From assembly GCF_014384885.1 (NCBI RefSeq), contig NZ_JACRST010000036.1:1-15258 (forward strand): a stretch of DNA of 15,258 nucleotides. Reading direction: 5' to 3'. This DNA comes from Ligaoa zhengdingensis (GTDB lineage: Bacteria; Bacillota; Clostridia; Oscillospirales; Ruminococcaceae). Shown in pieces: positions 1-7,041 of the stretch. Both the position numbers and the translations under genes were made by a program. Position 1 is the stretch's first letter; the number at the start of each line of letters is the position of its first letter. The notes below the pieces were generated by a model. That model was not told the origin of the DNA. It worked only from the letters and a program-made list of their open reading frames with translations, and did no database searches.

Positions 1-34
1 CATCCGGGAAATCATCTGAACTACATCGTAAACG

Positions 35-87
35 AAGAGGGTTTGTTTCTTCTCCAATTTGGAGTAAGAAGCAAACCCTCTTTTTTT
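35..87 (+). terminator. Rho-independent terminator upstream of the small Cys-rich gene
   Basis: A long stem (35-54 with 61-82) closes on a short AATTT loop and runs into seven or more T residues. The outer arms AAGAGGGTTTG and CAAACCCTCTT pair perfectly, with one small internal irregularity. It probably ends transcription of the preceding ICE operon. One frame that enters the window ends with a TGA at 17-19, which could be the stop of that upstream gene, but too little of it is visible to call. Confidence 0.85.
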
Positions 88-145
88 GTTGCCCAAAAGC
101 CGGAATATCTGCTGGCGATACGGCGAAAGAAAGGAGTTTTTAAGC

Positions 146-394
146 ATGAAACGCATGACAGACGGTGATCTGCAAGCACTGGAATTGCTGATGCAGACCA
201 CACCCGGCTTTGAGCATTTTGACAGCGGCGCGGATGGCATTCTCCCTGAGTGCCGAAGCTGCCGCTTTCATCGTCCCTTCTGGAAATATCAGTCCTGCTT
301 GTTTGCAGAGTGTCCCTACTGCTGCAATCCCGTTTCTACCATCAAAAATCAAAGTGGCACATCTGCTGCCAGAAAGGAAGTCAATCATGGATAA
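146..394 (+). CDS. Small cysteine-rich, probably zinc-binding ICE protein (82 aa)
   Basis: Function unknown; I do not recognise a named family. The start at 146 is chosen because AAAGGAG (130-136) lies nine bases upstream; a longer reading from 86 would begin inside the terminator tail. The residues C36, C39, C51, C56, C59 and C60 form a CxxC ... C ... CPYCC pattern, consistent with a zinc ribbon or knuckle. There is no signal peptide or membrane segment, so a cytoplasmic location is likely. The stop overlaps the start of the next gene by 8 nt, so the two are probably translated as a unit, which suggests a DNA-binding or regulatory partner of the antirepressor. The metal-binding role is inferred from cysteine spacing only. 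Confidence 0.7.
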   Translation: MKRMTDGDLQALELLMQTTPGFEHFDSGADGILPECRSCRFHRPFWKYQSCLFAECPYCCNPVSTIKNQSGTSAARKEVNHG

Positions 395-1148
395 CAAAAT
401 CGAAGTTTTCAAGAATGAACAGTTCGGTGAGGTGAGGACGATCCTCGACGGAGAAACACTTCTGTTCTGCGGCTCAGATGTTGCAAGAGCATTGGGATAT
501 GCCAGACCCGGCAAGGCAATTATTGACCATTGCAAGGGTGTCCTAAAACGGGACACCCTTACGAGCGGCGGTACGCAGTCCCTTTCCTACATTACGGAGG
601 GTGATGTTTACAGGCTAATTGTCCATAGCAAACTCCCCTCGGCGGAAAGATTTGAACACTGGCTGTTCGATGAGGTTGTTCCCATGATCCGCAAGACCGG
701 CTGCTACATGACGGAATCCCTGCTGGACCGCATTCAGAAGGAACCGGCGGTCATCATAGAGCTTGCGCAGACCTTGCTCAAGGAAACGAATCGCGCCAAT
801 GCCCTTGAAGCGGAGCTGGGCATTGCAAGACCGAAAGCCGATTACTTTGACGCCTTCGTCAATCCAGATGACTGCACCAACATTCGCACCACGGCGAAGG
901 AACTGAAAATCCCGGAGCGCAAGTTCGTCAAATTCCTGCTTAACGAAGGGTATCTGTTCCGCTCTCCCTCCGGTCAGCTTCTTCCCTACAACAAGAAGAG
1001 CAACGAAGGACTCTTCATCGTCCGGGATTTCGTGACCTTCCGCTATACCGGCTCTCAGACCTACTTCACCCCGAAGGGCAAGAACATCATCCGCATCCGC
1101 TACTTTGGAATCTGCGGCGTTGAAGTATCTACGGAAATGGCAGGGTGA
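387..1148 (+). CDS. Phage-type antirepressor, BRO-N plus KilA-C/ANT domains (253 aa)
   Basis: The N-terminal part (about residues 1-110) has the BRO-N pattern: 'FGEVRTILDGE', 'FCGSDVARALGYA', 'YITEGDVYRLI' and 'FEHWLFDEVVPMIRKTG'. The C-terminal part (about 130-245) has the KilA-C/ANT pattern, including 'FVNPDDCTNIRTTAKEL' and 'YFTPKGKNIIRI'. Proteins of this build are DNA-binding antirepressors in phages and ICEs; here it may control the excision or transfer operon, which is inference. Start 387 has AAAGGA at 373-378 and the canonical opening 'MDNKIEVFKNEQFG'; an in-frame extension back to 210 would run through the preceding gene and has no ribosome site. The last 15 residues look less family-like than the rest. 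Confidence 0.87.
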   Translation: MDNKIEVFKNEQFGEVRTILDGETLLFCGSDVARALGYARPGKAIIDHCKGVLKRDTLTSGGTQSLSYITEGDVYRLIVHSKLPSAERFEHWLFDEVVPMIRKTGCYMTESLLDRIQKEPAVIIELAQTLLKETNRANALEAELGIARPKADYFDAFVNPDDCTNIRTTAKELKIPERKFVKFLLNEGYLFRSPSGQLLPYNKKSNEGLFIVRDFVTFRYTGSQTYFTPKGKNIIRIRYFGICGVEVSTEMAG

Positions 1149-1152
1149 TCAT

Positions 1153-2049
1153 GTGTCAGTCTATCGCGTCAATAAAACCCGTGACTTCACGGTCATGGGC
1201 AATACCCACCTGAGAGATAAGAACCTCTCCCTCAAAGCAGTCGGTCTTCTCTCAAAGATGCTGTCCTTCAACGACGGCTGGCAGTTCTCCACCCGTGGTC
1301 TTGCGGCACTCTGCAAGGAAGGTCCCGACGCCATACTTTCGGCACTCAAGGAGCTTGAGGAAAACGGCTACCTTGTCCGTCACCGTGGCAGAGATGATAA
1401 GGGCAGAATGGTCAGCACGGAGTTCGACATCTATGAGATGCCGCAAGCCGGTTTGCCACACAGGGATAATCCACACAGGGAAAATCCCGATGTGGAGAAT
1501 CCAGACGTGGAGAATCCCCATAGGGAAAATCCCACACAAAGAAATACTATCCAAGTAATTACTCAAGAAAGAAATACTCTCTCAAAGAACTATCAATCCA
1601 TCAATCTTGATGCGATGGACAGGATGGATGAGCGAAGCGAGTATGAAGAGATTATCAAAGAGAATCTTGACTACAACATTCTCTGTCAGGATCCGAAGTT
1701 CGATAAAGACCGCTTCCGGGAGATCATGGACATCATGCTGGATGCCGTCTGCTCTACCGCTCCGACCATCCGTATCAATGGCGAGGATATGCCGCAGCAA
1801 GTGGTTAAGTCCCGCTTTCTCAAGCTGAATAGCAGCCACATAGAGTACGTTCTGGAAGCAATGAACAAGAACCCGTCAGACATCCGTAATATCCGGGCGT
1901 ACCTGTTGACCGCTCTGTATAACGCCTCTCTGACGATAGACAATTATTACTCTGCGCTTGTCAACCATGATTTCTACGGGCAGGACAGGTCGGCAGGGTC
2001 AAAGAAGCCGAAGACCTACGATTATAGCCTTTGTGAAGACACTCTTTAA
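1153..2049 (+). CDS. DUF6017 replication-initiator-like winged-helix protein (298 aa)
   Basis: The N-terminal 90 or so residues ('VYRVNKTRDFTVMGNTHLR', 'SLKAVGLLSKML', then a helix-turn-helix and wing) match the winged-helix initiator found in Tn1549-like ICEs. The C-terminal 120 residues fit DUF6017. A low-complexity linker of five-residue repeats joins the two halves. The likely start is GTG 1153, matching the family opening and preceded by AGGGTGA at 1142-1148; an upstream ATG at 1105 would extend the frame but has no ribosome site and would overlap the antirepressor. By family knowledge it is involved in replication of the excised ICE, probably by origin binding. A 130-base gap with only tiny open frames separates it from pcfB. 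Confidence 0.8.
   Translation: MSVYRVNKTRDFTVMGNTHLRDKNLSLKAVGLLSKMLSFNDGWQFSTRGLAALCKEGPDAILSALKELEENGYLVRHRGRDDKGRMVSTEFDIYEMPQAGLPHRDNPHRENPDVENPDVENPHRENPTQRNTIQVITQERNTLSKNYQSINLDAMDRMDERSEYEEIIKENLDYNILCQDPKFDKDRFREIMDIMLDAVCSTAPTIRINGEDMPQQVVKSRFLKLNSSHIEYVLEAMNKNPSDIRNIRAYLLTALYNASLTIDNYYSALVNHDFYGQDRSAGSKKPKTYDYSLCEDTL
1459..1533 (+). repeat. Five tandem 15-nt repeats coding a pentapeptide linker
   Basis: Five in-frame copies of a 15-base unit encode HRDNP, HRENP, DVENP, DVENP and HRENP inside the DUF6017-type protein. The array sits between the winged-helix and C-terminal domains and probably forms a flexible linker whose length can change by slippage. Confidence 0.9.
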
Positions 2050-2179
2050 TGAATACCATCGTGAGCAATGCTCGGAAAGGAGGACAGTGTAAATGAAAAT
2101 CATCTATCGCCGGATTGTGCCGCCTTAGCTTCGGCAGCAGTCCCCATAATCATTCCAACGAAAGGAGGTAAACGCCGCA

Positions 2180-2671
2180 ATGCAGGATGAAGTCAACACC
2201 AAAGTTGTTGCAATCATGATCAAGGGCGGAAAAATTTCAGCCGAGGTGCTGAAAAAGGCGCTGGACAAGTTCGTTCAGGAGATCGAGAAGGCGCAAAAGC
2301 AGATGCAGCAGCCCAAAACCTATCGCGGCAAGCAGTCCATCAAGCATCTGATGAGCCAGAATGCCGCCATCTCCAACATCGAAGTGACGGACGGCAACAT
2401 CAAGTCCTTTGAGCGTACTGCCAGCAAATACGGTCTGGACTTTGCGCTCAAGAAGGACGTTTCCGTTGAGCCGCCCAGCTATCTTGTCTTCTTCAAGGGA
2501 CGAGATGTTGATGTCATGACCGCCGCCTTCAAGGAGTTCTCCGCCAAGACGGTCAAGCAGAAGGAACAGCCGTCCATCCGGCACAAGCTGGATCAGGAGA
2601 AAGCACAGAGCAAGGCGCAGCACAAGGAGAAGGTCAAGGTCAAAACCAAGGATCGGGGTGTGGAGCTGTGA
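2180..2671 (+). CDS. pcfB: PcfB family (DUF3801) conjugation protein (163 aa)
   Basis: The sequence has the PcfB/DUF3801 pattern of Gram-positive conjugative elements: 'KQSIKHLMSQNA', 'SNIEVTDGNIKSFE' and 'YLVFFKGRDVDVMTAAF', followed by a basic Lys/Gln-rich tail from about residue 125. In enterococcal pCF10, PcfB is a relaxosome accessory factor that helps hand DNA to the coupling protein PcfC; the same role is inferred here. AAAGGAGG (2161-2168) lies 11 bases ahead of the ATG. Its TGA overlaps the GTG start of the coupling-protein gene (GTGA at 2668-2671), so the two are translationally coupled. That fits a physical partnership, now broken because the downstream gene is interrupted. Confidence 0.88.
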   Translation: MQDEVNTKVVAIMIKGGKISAEVLKKALDKFVQEIEKAQKQMQQPKTYRGKQSIKHLMSQNAAISNIEVTDGNIKSFERTASKYGLDFALKKDVSVEPPSYLVFFKGRDVDVMTAAFKEFSAKTVKQKEQPSIRHKLDQEKAQSKAQHKEKVKVKTKDRGVEL

Positions 2672-2976
2672 ACAAGCCCGATGTGAAGAAGCTCATTCTT
2701 CTGAACCTTCCGTATGTCTTCGCCTTCTACTTTGCGGATAAGATCGCCGCCGTGTTTCGTCTCGCTCCCGGCACGGAGTTCATCGACAAGCTGACAAACG
2801 GCTTTGCTGTATTCGGCACTGCCTTTGCAAATCCGCTGCCCAGCTTTCATCCCGTCGATCTGCTCATCGGTCTGATTGCCGGTGCGTTGCTCAAGCTGGC
2901 GGTCTACGTCAAAGGCAAGAACCGCAAGAAGTTCCGGCAGGGCGAAGAATACGGATCTGCACGATGGAGTGCATAA
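2668..2976 (+). pseudogene. virD4: VirD4/TraG coupling ATPase, 5' fragment (codons 1-100), interrupted by insertion
   Basis: A GTG start overlaps the pcfB stop. Residues 1-100 match the membrane-anchor half of VirD4-type coupling proteins of Tn1549-like ICEs: two hydrophobic segments (about 8-25 and 70-87) followed by 'VYVKGKNRKKFRQGEEYGSA'. After codon 100 (TGG, 2965-2967) only Ser-Ala-stop follow, and these come from the inserted element. The natural continuation, Gly-Lys-Pro-Glu-Asp, begins at 10798 in the same frame. The separated product would be a membrane stub without the ATPase domain. Excision of 2968-10797 would rebuild a 589-residue protein. Confidence 0.93.
2958..2973. other. attL of the nested element (core ATGG 2964-2967)
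   Basis: This is the left junction between virD4 and the inserted element. ATGG here recurs at the right junction (10794-10797), and virD4 resumes in frame after that copy. TGCAC (2958-2962) and GTGCA (2969-2973) form a perfect dyad centred on the T/G of the core. The minimal crossover dinucleotide cannot be fixed from sequence; the dyad centre suggests TG. Confidence 0.85.
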
Positions 2977-2977
2977 T
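2972..2977 (+). promoter_or_regulatory. -10 half of a circle-junction promoter for the recombinase
   Basis: CATAAT lies four bases inside the left end of the element. While integrated, the correctly spaced -35 position (2949-2954) reads ATACGG, which is poor. When the ends join in the excised circle, TTGACA at 10779-10784 falls exactly 17 bp upstream (13 bases of right end plus AGTG of left end). Transcription would start near 2984, about 40 bases before the recombinase ATG. The Tn4451 circle junction is known to form a promoter for tnpX in this way. Confidence 0.75.
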
Positions 2978-3023
2978 TTTAAGTGTAAATGACACATACA
3001 TGGACGCACAGGAGGTTATGCAC

Positions 3024-4874
3024 ATGACTGATTATAGCAAAATTACAGCCCTTTACTCCCGCCTTTCCGTGGGCGACGAGGACAGGGACGGCGGCGAGAG
3101 CAACAGCATACAGAACCAAAAAATATTTTTGGAGAACTATGCCAGAGGGCAGCACCTAACCAATATCCGGCACTACATCGACGATGACGAAAGCGGCAGG
3201 TTTTTTGACCGTTCCGCCTACTCCCGCATGATGGACGATGTGGAAAACGGGAAAATCGGTGTCTGCATTATGAAAGACCTTACCCGTTGGGGGCGCGACT
3301 ATCTCCAAGTTGGCAACGCGATGGAGATATTCAGACGGAACAACGTGCGCTTTATCGCGGTCAACAACGGCATAGACAGCGAGAAGCCCGACACGCTGGA
3401 GTTTGCGCCCTTTATCAATATCATGTCGGAGTGGTACGCAAAGGACATCAGCAAGAAAGTGAAAACGGGCATTAAGACCAAAGGCATGAGTGGAAAGCCG
3501 ATTGTCACCGAAGCCCCTTACGGCTATGTCAAAGACCCGGACAACAAGGATTTTTGGATAATCGACGAGGAAGCCGCCGCGGTTGTCCGTTTGATTTTCC
3601 GTCTGTTTATCGGCGGGAAGAACCGCAACCAAATCGCCGTGCATCTGAAAAACGAGCAAATCCCTACCCCCACTTTCTATATGAAAGACCGGGGGCGGGG
3701 AACCTGTAAAAATAAGACGCTCAACGAGGATAGCCGCTGCAAGTGGAACAAAGCCACCTTGACCAATATCCTCACACGGCAGGAGTATTGCGGCGATGTT
3801 GTCAATTTCAAGACCACAAAGCATTTCCGGGACAAGCACAACCACTATGTAGACAGAAGCCAATGGCACATCACAGAAAATGTGCATGAGCCGATTATCA
3901 GCCGCAGCGATTTTGAAACCGTACAGCGGATTTTGGAAAACGCGCCTGTCAAACGCCCCAACGGGGACGGGGAAATCCACCCTCTGTCCGGCTTGCTTTT
4001 CTGTAAAGACTGCGGTTCAAAAATGCACATTCGCATAGATTACCGAAACGGCGGCAAGCGGCACGTTGCCTATTGCAGCGAGTACCACAAGGGGAAAGCC
4101 AAGAACCCCAAATGCCATTCCCCGCACATCATGGACGCGGACTTGCTCATGCAGACCATCGCGGAAGTGCTGAAGAAAATCGAGGACTATTCTATCAGCA
4201 ACCGGGCGGAGTTTGAAGCCTTAGTGAAAAAGAACCTTGTCATGCAGCAGACCGACCAGACCAAGAAACAGCAGAAGCGTATTCCGCAAATCACGACGCG
4301 CCTTGAACAGATTGACAAGGTGCTGAATAAGCTCTATGAGGACAACGCCCTCGGCACGATCCCACAAGACCGTTATGAGCAGATGTCGCAGAAGTATTCG
4401 GAAGAATACTATGCGCTGAAAGCGGAGCTTGCCACGCTCCAAGAGCAGCTGTCCGCTTATGAGAACGCGGGAGGACGGGCGCAGAAGTTTTTGAAGCTGA
4501 CGGAACGCCATGCTGCCTTTACCGAACTTACCCCCGCCATTCTCAACGAGTTTATCAGCCGGATTGAAGTGCATGAGCGCGACCAGAAAAGGGCGAGATA
4601 CGCAATCCAGCACATCAGCATATATTTCAATTATATCGGCAAGTTTGAGAATGAAGTGACACAGCTTGCGGAACCGACCGAGCAGGAAATCCGGCAAATG
4701 CGGGAGGAAATCGAAGAAGCCAAAAAGGAAAAGAGCCGCGCATACCACCGGCAGTATTCAAGGGAGTACCGGGCGCGAAACCTTGAAAAGCAGCGGGAGT
4801 ATGACCGCATGAAAGCGCGGGAATACCGGGCAAGGAGAAAGGCGCAGGCAGCCGCCGCACAGCCCACACAGTAA
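3024..4874 (+). CDS. Large serine recombinase, TnpX-like (616 aa)
   Basis: It excises and integrates the element by serine-mediated strand exchange. The resolvase domain (about 1-150) opens 'TALYSRLS' with Arg13 and the predicted catalytic Ser15, then 'DLTRWGRD'. A recombinase domain follows (about 165-300, 'APYGYVKD', 'LTRQEYCGDVV'), then a zinc ribbon with C327, C330, C351 and C364. Next come a long coiled-coil stretch and a DUF4368-like basic C-terminus rich in Arg and Tyr ('YSREYRARN'). Start 3024 is chosen because AGGAGG (3010-3015) is eight bases upstream; an in-frame ATG at 3018 is too close to it, and one at 2964 is formed by the att core. Length is normal for the family. A terminator follows. 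Confidence 0.93.
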   Translation: MTDYSKITALYSRLSVGDEDRDGGESNSIQNQKIFLENYARGQHLTNIRHYIDDDESGRFFDRSAYSRMMDDVENGKIGVCIMKDLTRWGRDYLQVGNAMEIFRRNNVRFIAVNNGIDSEKPDTLEFAPFINIMSEWYAKDISKKVKTGIKTKGMSGKPIVTEAPYGYVKDPDNKDFWIIDEEAAAVVRLIFRLFIGGKNRNQIAVHLKNEQIPTPTFYMKDRGRGTCKNKTLNEDSRCKWNKATLTNILTRQEYCGDVVNFKTTKHFRDKHNHYVDRSQWHITENVHEPIISRSDFETVQRILENAPVKRPNGDGEIHPLSGLLFCKDCGSKMHIRIDYRNGGKRHVAYCSEYHKGKAKNPKCHSPHIMDADLLMQTIAEVLKKIEDYSISNRAEFEALVKKNLVMQQTDQTKKQQKRIPQITTRLEQIDKVLNKLYEDNALGTIPQDRYEQMSQKYSEEYYALKAELATLQEQLSAYENAGGRAQKFLKLTERHAAFTELTPAILNEFISRIEVHERDQKRARYAIQHISIYFNYIGKFENEVTQLAEPTEQEIRQMREEIEEAKKEKSRAYHRQYSREYRARNLEKQREYDRMKAREYRARRKAQAAAAQPTQ

Positions 4875-4893
4875 AACAGAATAACCGTCAACC

Positions 4894-4930
4894 AAGAGGG
4901 ATTTTCCGAGTTATGGGAAATCCCTCTTTT
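4894..4930 (+). terminator. Terminator between recombinase and tnpW
   Basis: AAGAGGGATTT (4894-4904) pairs with AAATCCCTCTT (4918-4928) and the 3' side ends in TTTT. It isolates the recombinase transcript from the rest of the element, so the circle-junction promoter would mainly express the recombinase. Confidence 0.75.
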
Positions 4931-4953
4931 ACGCCCAAAGAAAGGAGCCGCCT

Positions 4954-5145
4954 ATGGCAGAACAGACCCCCGACAGTATCATCACGACCCAGAGGAACGG
5001 GCAGACCATTGTTGCGGAGTTATTTTTCAATCACAGCAGCACAGAAACATTCCGCGACAAGCTGCTCAAACTGGTGCTTGCCGACAGTTCGCGTTTATCC
5101 GCGTCTGACGGTCAAGAGCCGGAAAAAACAGAAATCTTGCGATAA
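4954..5145 (+). CDS. tnpW: TnpW family transposon-encoded protein (63 aa)
   Basis: A short soluble protein with the TnpW-type layout 'ITTQRNGQTIVAELFFN', then 'TETFRDKLLKLVLADSS'. TnpW is named from Tn4451, where it is carried beside the TnpX recombinase; its biochemical role is not established. AAAGGAG (4941-4947) sits six bases before the ATG. A longer overlapping frame from 4913 begins inside the terminator and is not preferred. The last eight or so codons overlap the first copy of a 20-base direct repeat (5111-5130) whose second copy lies 100 bases downstream, so the C-terminus may have been altered by a duplication. Confidence 0.8.
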   Translation: MAEQTPDSIITTQRNGQTIVAELFFNHSSTETFRDKLLKLVLADSSRLSASDGQEPEKTEILR

Positions 5146-5230
5146 CAGCCGCCCCGACGAACCATTCCCTGTCCGGGCGATTTCTATTTGAAAATCCTCA
5201 TTTTCCCCAAGTCAAGAGCCGGGAAAAACA
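5111..5230 (+). repeat. Pair of 20-bp direct repeats exactly 100 bp apart
   Basis: 5111-5130 and 5211-5230 both read GTCAAGAGCCGG(A/G)AAAAACA and differ at one base. The first copy covers tnpW codons near its end; the second lies in the gap before the next gene. The rest of this gap (5146-5278) holds a short hairpin, GCCCCT/AGGGGC at 5241-5262, just upstream of the next ribosome site. Confidence 0.85.
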
Positions 5231-5278
5231 CCCGAAAAATGCCCCTACTGCGTAACAGGGGCGCAGAAAGGAGAGTTT

Positions 5279-5575
5279 ATGAGAACAGGGCTTACGAAGC
5301 AGGAAAAGACCACCGATATTTGGTTTGACGAGAAAGACCCGCTAATCCATATCCGCACCCACAACACCGACTTGAAGAAACGGCTTGCCGCCTACGCCAG
5401 ACAGCACCCCGACCAGTGCCGCCAGACCGACGCAGACCCCGAAACGGGCTGCATGGAGTTTGAAATCCGCAAGGGGCGCTTCTCTTTCCGTCTGACCGCC
5501 CCATACAGCGAGGAACGACGGGAAGCAACGCGGCGATATGCCAGAGAAAACAGCACTACAAACTTGTTGAAATAA
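5279..5575 (+). CDS. Conserved small ICE/IME protein of unknown function (98 aa)
   Basis: The opening 'TKQEKTTDIWFDEKDPLI', then 'IRTHNTDLKKRL', and a C-terminal 'RLTAPYSEERREA' are a pattern I associate with small proteins of Tn1549-like elements, sometimes loosely annotated as a chaperone. The true function is unknown. It is charged and soluble, with no signal or membrane segment; the central 'ETGCMEFEIRKGRFSFRLTA' region looks like beta strands. AAAGGAG (5267-5273) is five bases upstream of the start. Base composition matches the GC-rich backbone, unlike the AT-rich gene that follows, so the border of the cargo insertion lies just after its TAA. Confidence 0.72.
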   Translation: MRTGLTKQEKTTDIWFDEKDPLIHIRTHNTDLKKRLAAYARQHPDQCRQTDADPETGCMEFEIRKGRFSFRLTAPYSEERREATRRYARENSTTNLLK

Positions 5576-5597
5576 TGTGGATTTGTTCATATTCTTG

Positions 5598-5606
5598 TGC
5601 TATACT
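5598..5606 (+). promoter_or_regulatory. Extended -10 promoter of the carboxypeptidase gene
   Basis: TGCTATACT is an extended -10 element (TG-n-TATACT) 48 bases before the ATG of the cargo gene. No good -35 hexamer is present at 17-18 bp, as is common with extended -10 promoters. Confidence 0.5.
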
Positions 5607-5654
5607 TTTCTCAAAGGCACAGAATGGCAGATATAAATTCGTGGGAGAAAAAAT

Positions 5655-6593
5655 ATGAAGAAGCATAGAAAATGTAAAAAGATAATAGCTTTTGTAACAG
5701 TGTTGTTTATAGCATTTGTTGCAGTAATTGGGCTACACAAAACAGGGATTTATCGTTTTGATTTCTTAAAGGACATCTATAAAAAAATTGATTTTCAACT
5801 AAGTACGAACGAGCTTAACATTCCGCAGGACGCTCTTTCATTTTCTGTTTATGATATTGAACAGGAGGAATATTTATTTTACGAGGGCGATAGCCAACTT
5901 CCCACAGTAGCAAGTTTGGCAAAACTATTTGCCATTGATTATGCTTTGGGAAAAGTAGATTTGGAAGATATTGTTGAAGTAAATCAAGAGGTATTAGAAC
6001 TTGTTCCGGCGGGTTCATCTTTAGCAAATCTGTATGCTGGGGAATACACAGTTAAACAAATCATGGAGGCTATGCTTGTTCCTTCCGGAAATGACGCAGC
6101 CTATGCGTTGGCATATCATATCGCTAAAAACGAATTAGGCGAAGGTTATACAGCAACGGAATATATAGATTATTTCATGACAGAACTTAGTGAGTATTTA
6201 ATCGAAGCAGGCTATTCCAAAACAAATTTATATAATGACCCAAGTGGCGCGTCTATGCAAGCTGACTCTCATTTAGATGACATTAACCGCGTAGCGTTGA
6301 AGCTCCTTAACTACGATTTTGTTAAAGAATGTATTGGAAAAAGCGAATTTTCAATTCAAACTCCGCAAGGTGAATTTACATGGAAAAATACAAATGAATT
6401 TTTAGATGAAAATTCACCGTACTATAATGCAAATGTTAAAGGAATGAAAACAGGAACAATGGCATCTTCCTATAACATTGTTGTTCTGTATGAAAAAGAT
6501 GGAAAAGCATATTTAATTACCTGTTTAGCGGCACACTCAAATGAGGGGAGATATAAAGCGGTACAGTCTGCTATCAACACGATTATTGAATAA
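5655..6593 (+). CDS. Serine-type D-alanyl-D-alanine carboxypeptidase, DacA-like, membrane anchored (312 aa)
   Basis: A penicillin-binding protein of the S11 family, predicted to trim the terminal D-Ala from peptidoglycan stem peptides outside the membrane. The N-terminus is basic with one hydrophobic segment (residues 10-27) acting as signal or anchor. All three active-site motifs are present: S87-L-A-K90, S144-G-N146 and K265-T-G267; 'NDPSGAS' stands where DacA proteins usually have NPHGL. The C-terminal DacA membrane-anchor domain is absent, which explains the shorter length. The gene is much more AT-rich than its neighbours and has its own promoter and terminator, so it is a cargo gene acquired separately. 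A VanY-like contribution to glycopeptide tolerance is possible but purely inferred. Confidence 0.88.
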   Translation: MKKHRKCKKIIAFVTVLFIAFVAVIGLHKTGIYRFDFLKDIYKKIDFQLSTNELNIPQDALSFSVYDIEQEEYLFYEGDSQLPTVASLAKLFAIDYALGKVDLEDIVEVNQEVLELVPAGSSLANLYAGEYTVKQIMEAMLVPSGNDAAYALAYHIAKNELGEGYTATEYIDYFMTELSEYLIEAGYSKTNLYNDPSGASMQADSHLDDINRVALKLLNYDFVKECIGKSEFSIQTPQGEFTWKNTNEFLDENSPYYNANVKGMKTGTMASSYNIVVLYEKDGKAYLITCLAAHSNEGRYKAVQSAINTIIE

Positions 6594-6678
6594 TGATGAT
6601 GAAATATCCCGTTTAAGTAAAGTGTCAAAACAATAAGGGTAAGATAAAACAGCACACAATAAAACTTAATACCCATCC

Positions 6679-6713
6679 AAAAGGGCAGCCGAGAAATCGA
6701 CTGTCCTTTTTCT
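6679..6713 (+). terminator. Terminator after the carboxypeptidase cargo gene
   Basis: AAAAGGGCAG pairs with CTGTCCTTTT around a CCGA-GAAA-TCGA top, with one G-T pair and one mismatch, and the descending arm runs into TTTTT. It closes the cargo unit; the next ribosome site starts about 15 bases downstream. Confidence 0.75.
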
Positions 6714-6743
6714 ACGCCGACAGGCAGAAAGGAGCGACCAACT

Positions 6744-7037
6744 ATGACAAAACCGAGAGAGAAAACCCGTGAGGAGCTGCAAGCCGAGATTGAGGACGGA
6801 AAGAAGAAAATCCGGCAGTTTGAGAACCGGGAAAAGATGTTGCGTCAGAAGCTATCCAAAGAAGAACGCAGAACGCGCAGCCACCGCCTTATCGTCCGGG
6901 GCGCAGTCTTTGAAAGCATTGTGCCGGAAGCAAAGAACATGACTGACGAGGAAGCCGCCGCGCTTCTCCGGCTTGCCTTGACGAGTGAACCAGCGCGGGA
7001 ATATCTGAAAAAACGAGCAGAGGGAGCGACAAGCTGA
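6744..7037 (+). CDS. DUF3847 family protein (97 aa)
   Basis: It opens 'MTKPREKTREELQAEIEDGK', then 'IRQFENREKMLRQKL' as a coiled coil, followed by 'RTRSHRLIVRGAVFES' and 'MTDEEAAALLRLALTS'. This is the DUF3847 pattern, regularly found just upstream of relaxase genes in Tn1549/Tn4451-like elements. The position beside oriT suggests a relaxosome accessory role comparable to MobC, but this is inference from context. AAAGGAG (6728-6734) lies nine bases before the ATG. There is no signal peptide. The predicted oriT begins five bases after the stop. Confidence 0.83.
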   Translation: MTKPREKTREELQAEIEDGKKKIRQFENREKMLRQKLSKEERRTRSHRLIVRGAVFESIVPEAKNMTDEEAAALLRLALTSEPAREYLKKRAEGATS

Positions 7038-7041
7038 AAAT

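Noticed and set aside
1105..1152. Earlier ATG start for the DUF6017-type protein
   Set aside because: No ribosome site, overlap with the antirepressor, and family members begin at the GTG-encoded position 1153.
2049..2096. Resemblance of a 15-codon frame ('NARKGGQCK') to the ParA P-loop start
   Set aside because: The frame stops after 15 codons, no other ParA motif follows in any frame, and the match is too short to mean homology.
2964..3023. N-terminal extension of the recombinase from an ATG formed by the att core
   Set aside because: It has no ribosome site, whereas AGGAGG sits eight bases before ATG 3024, where the family sequence begins.
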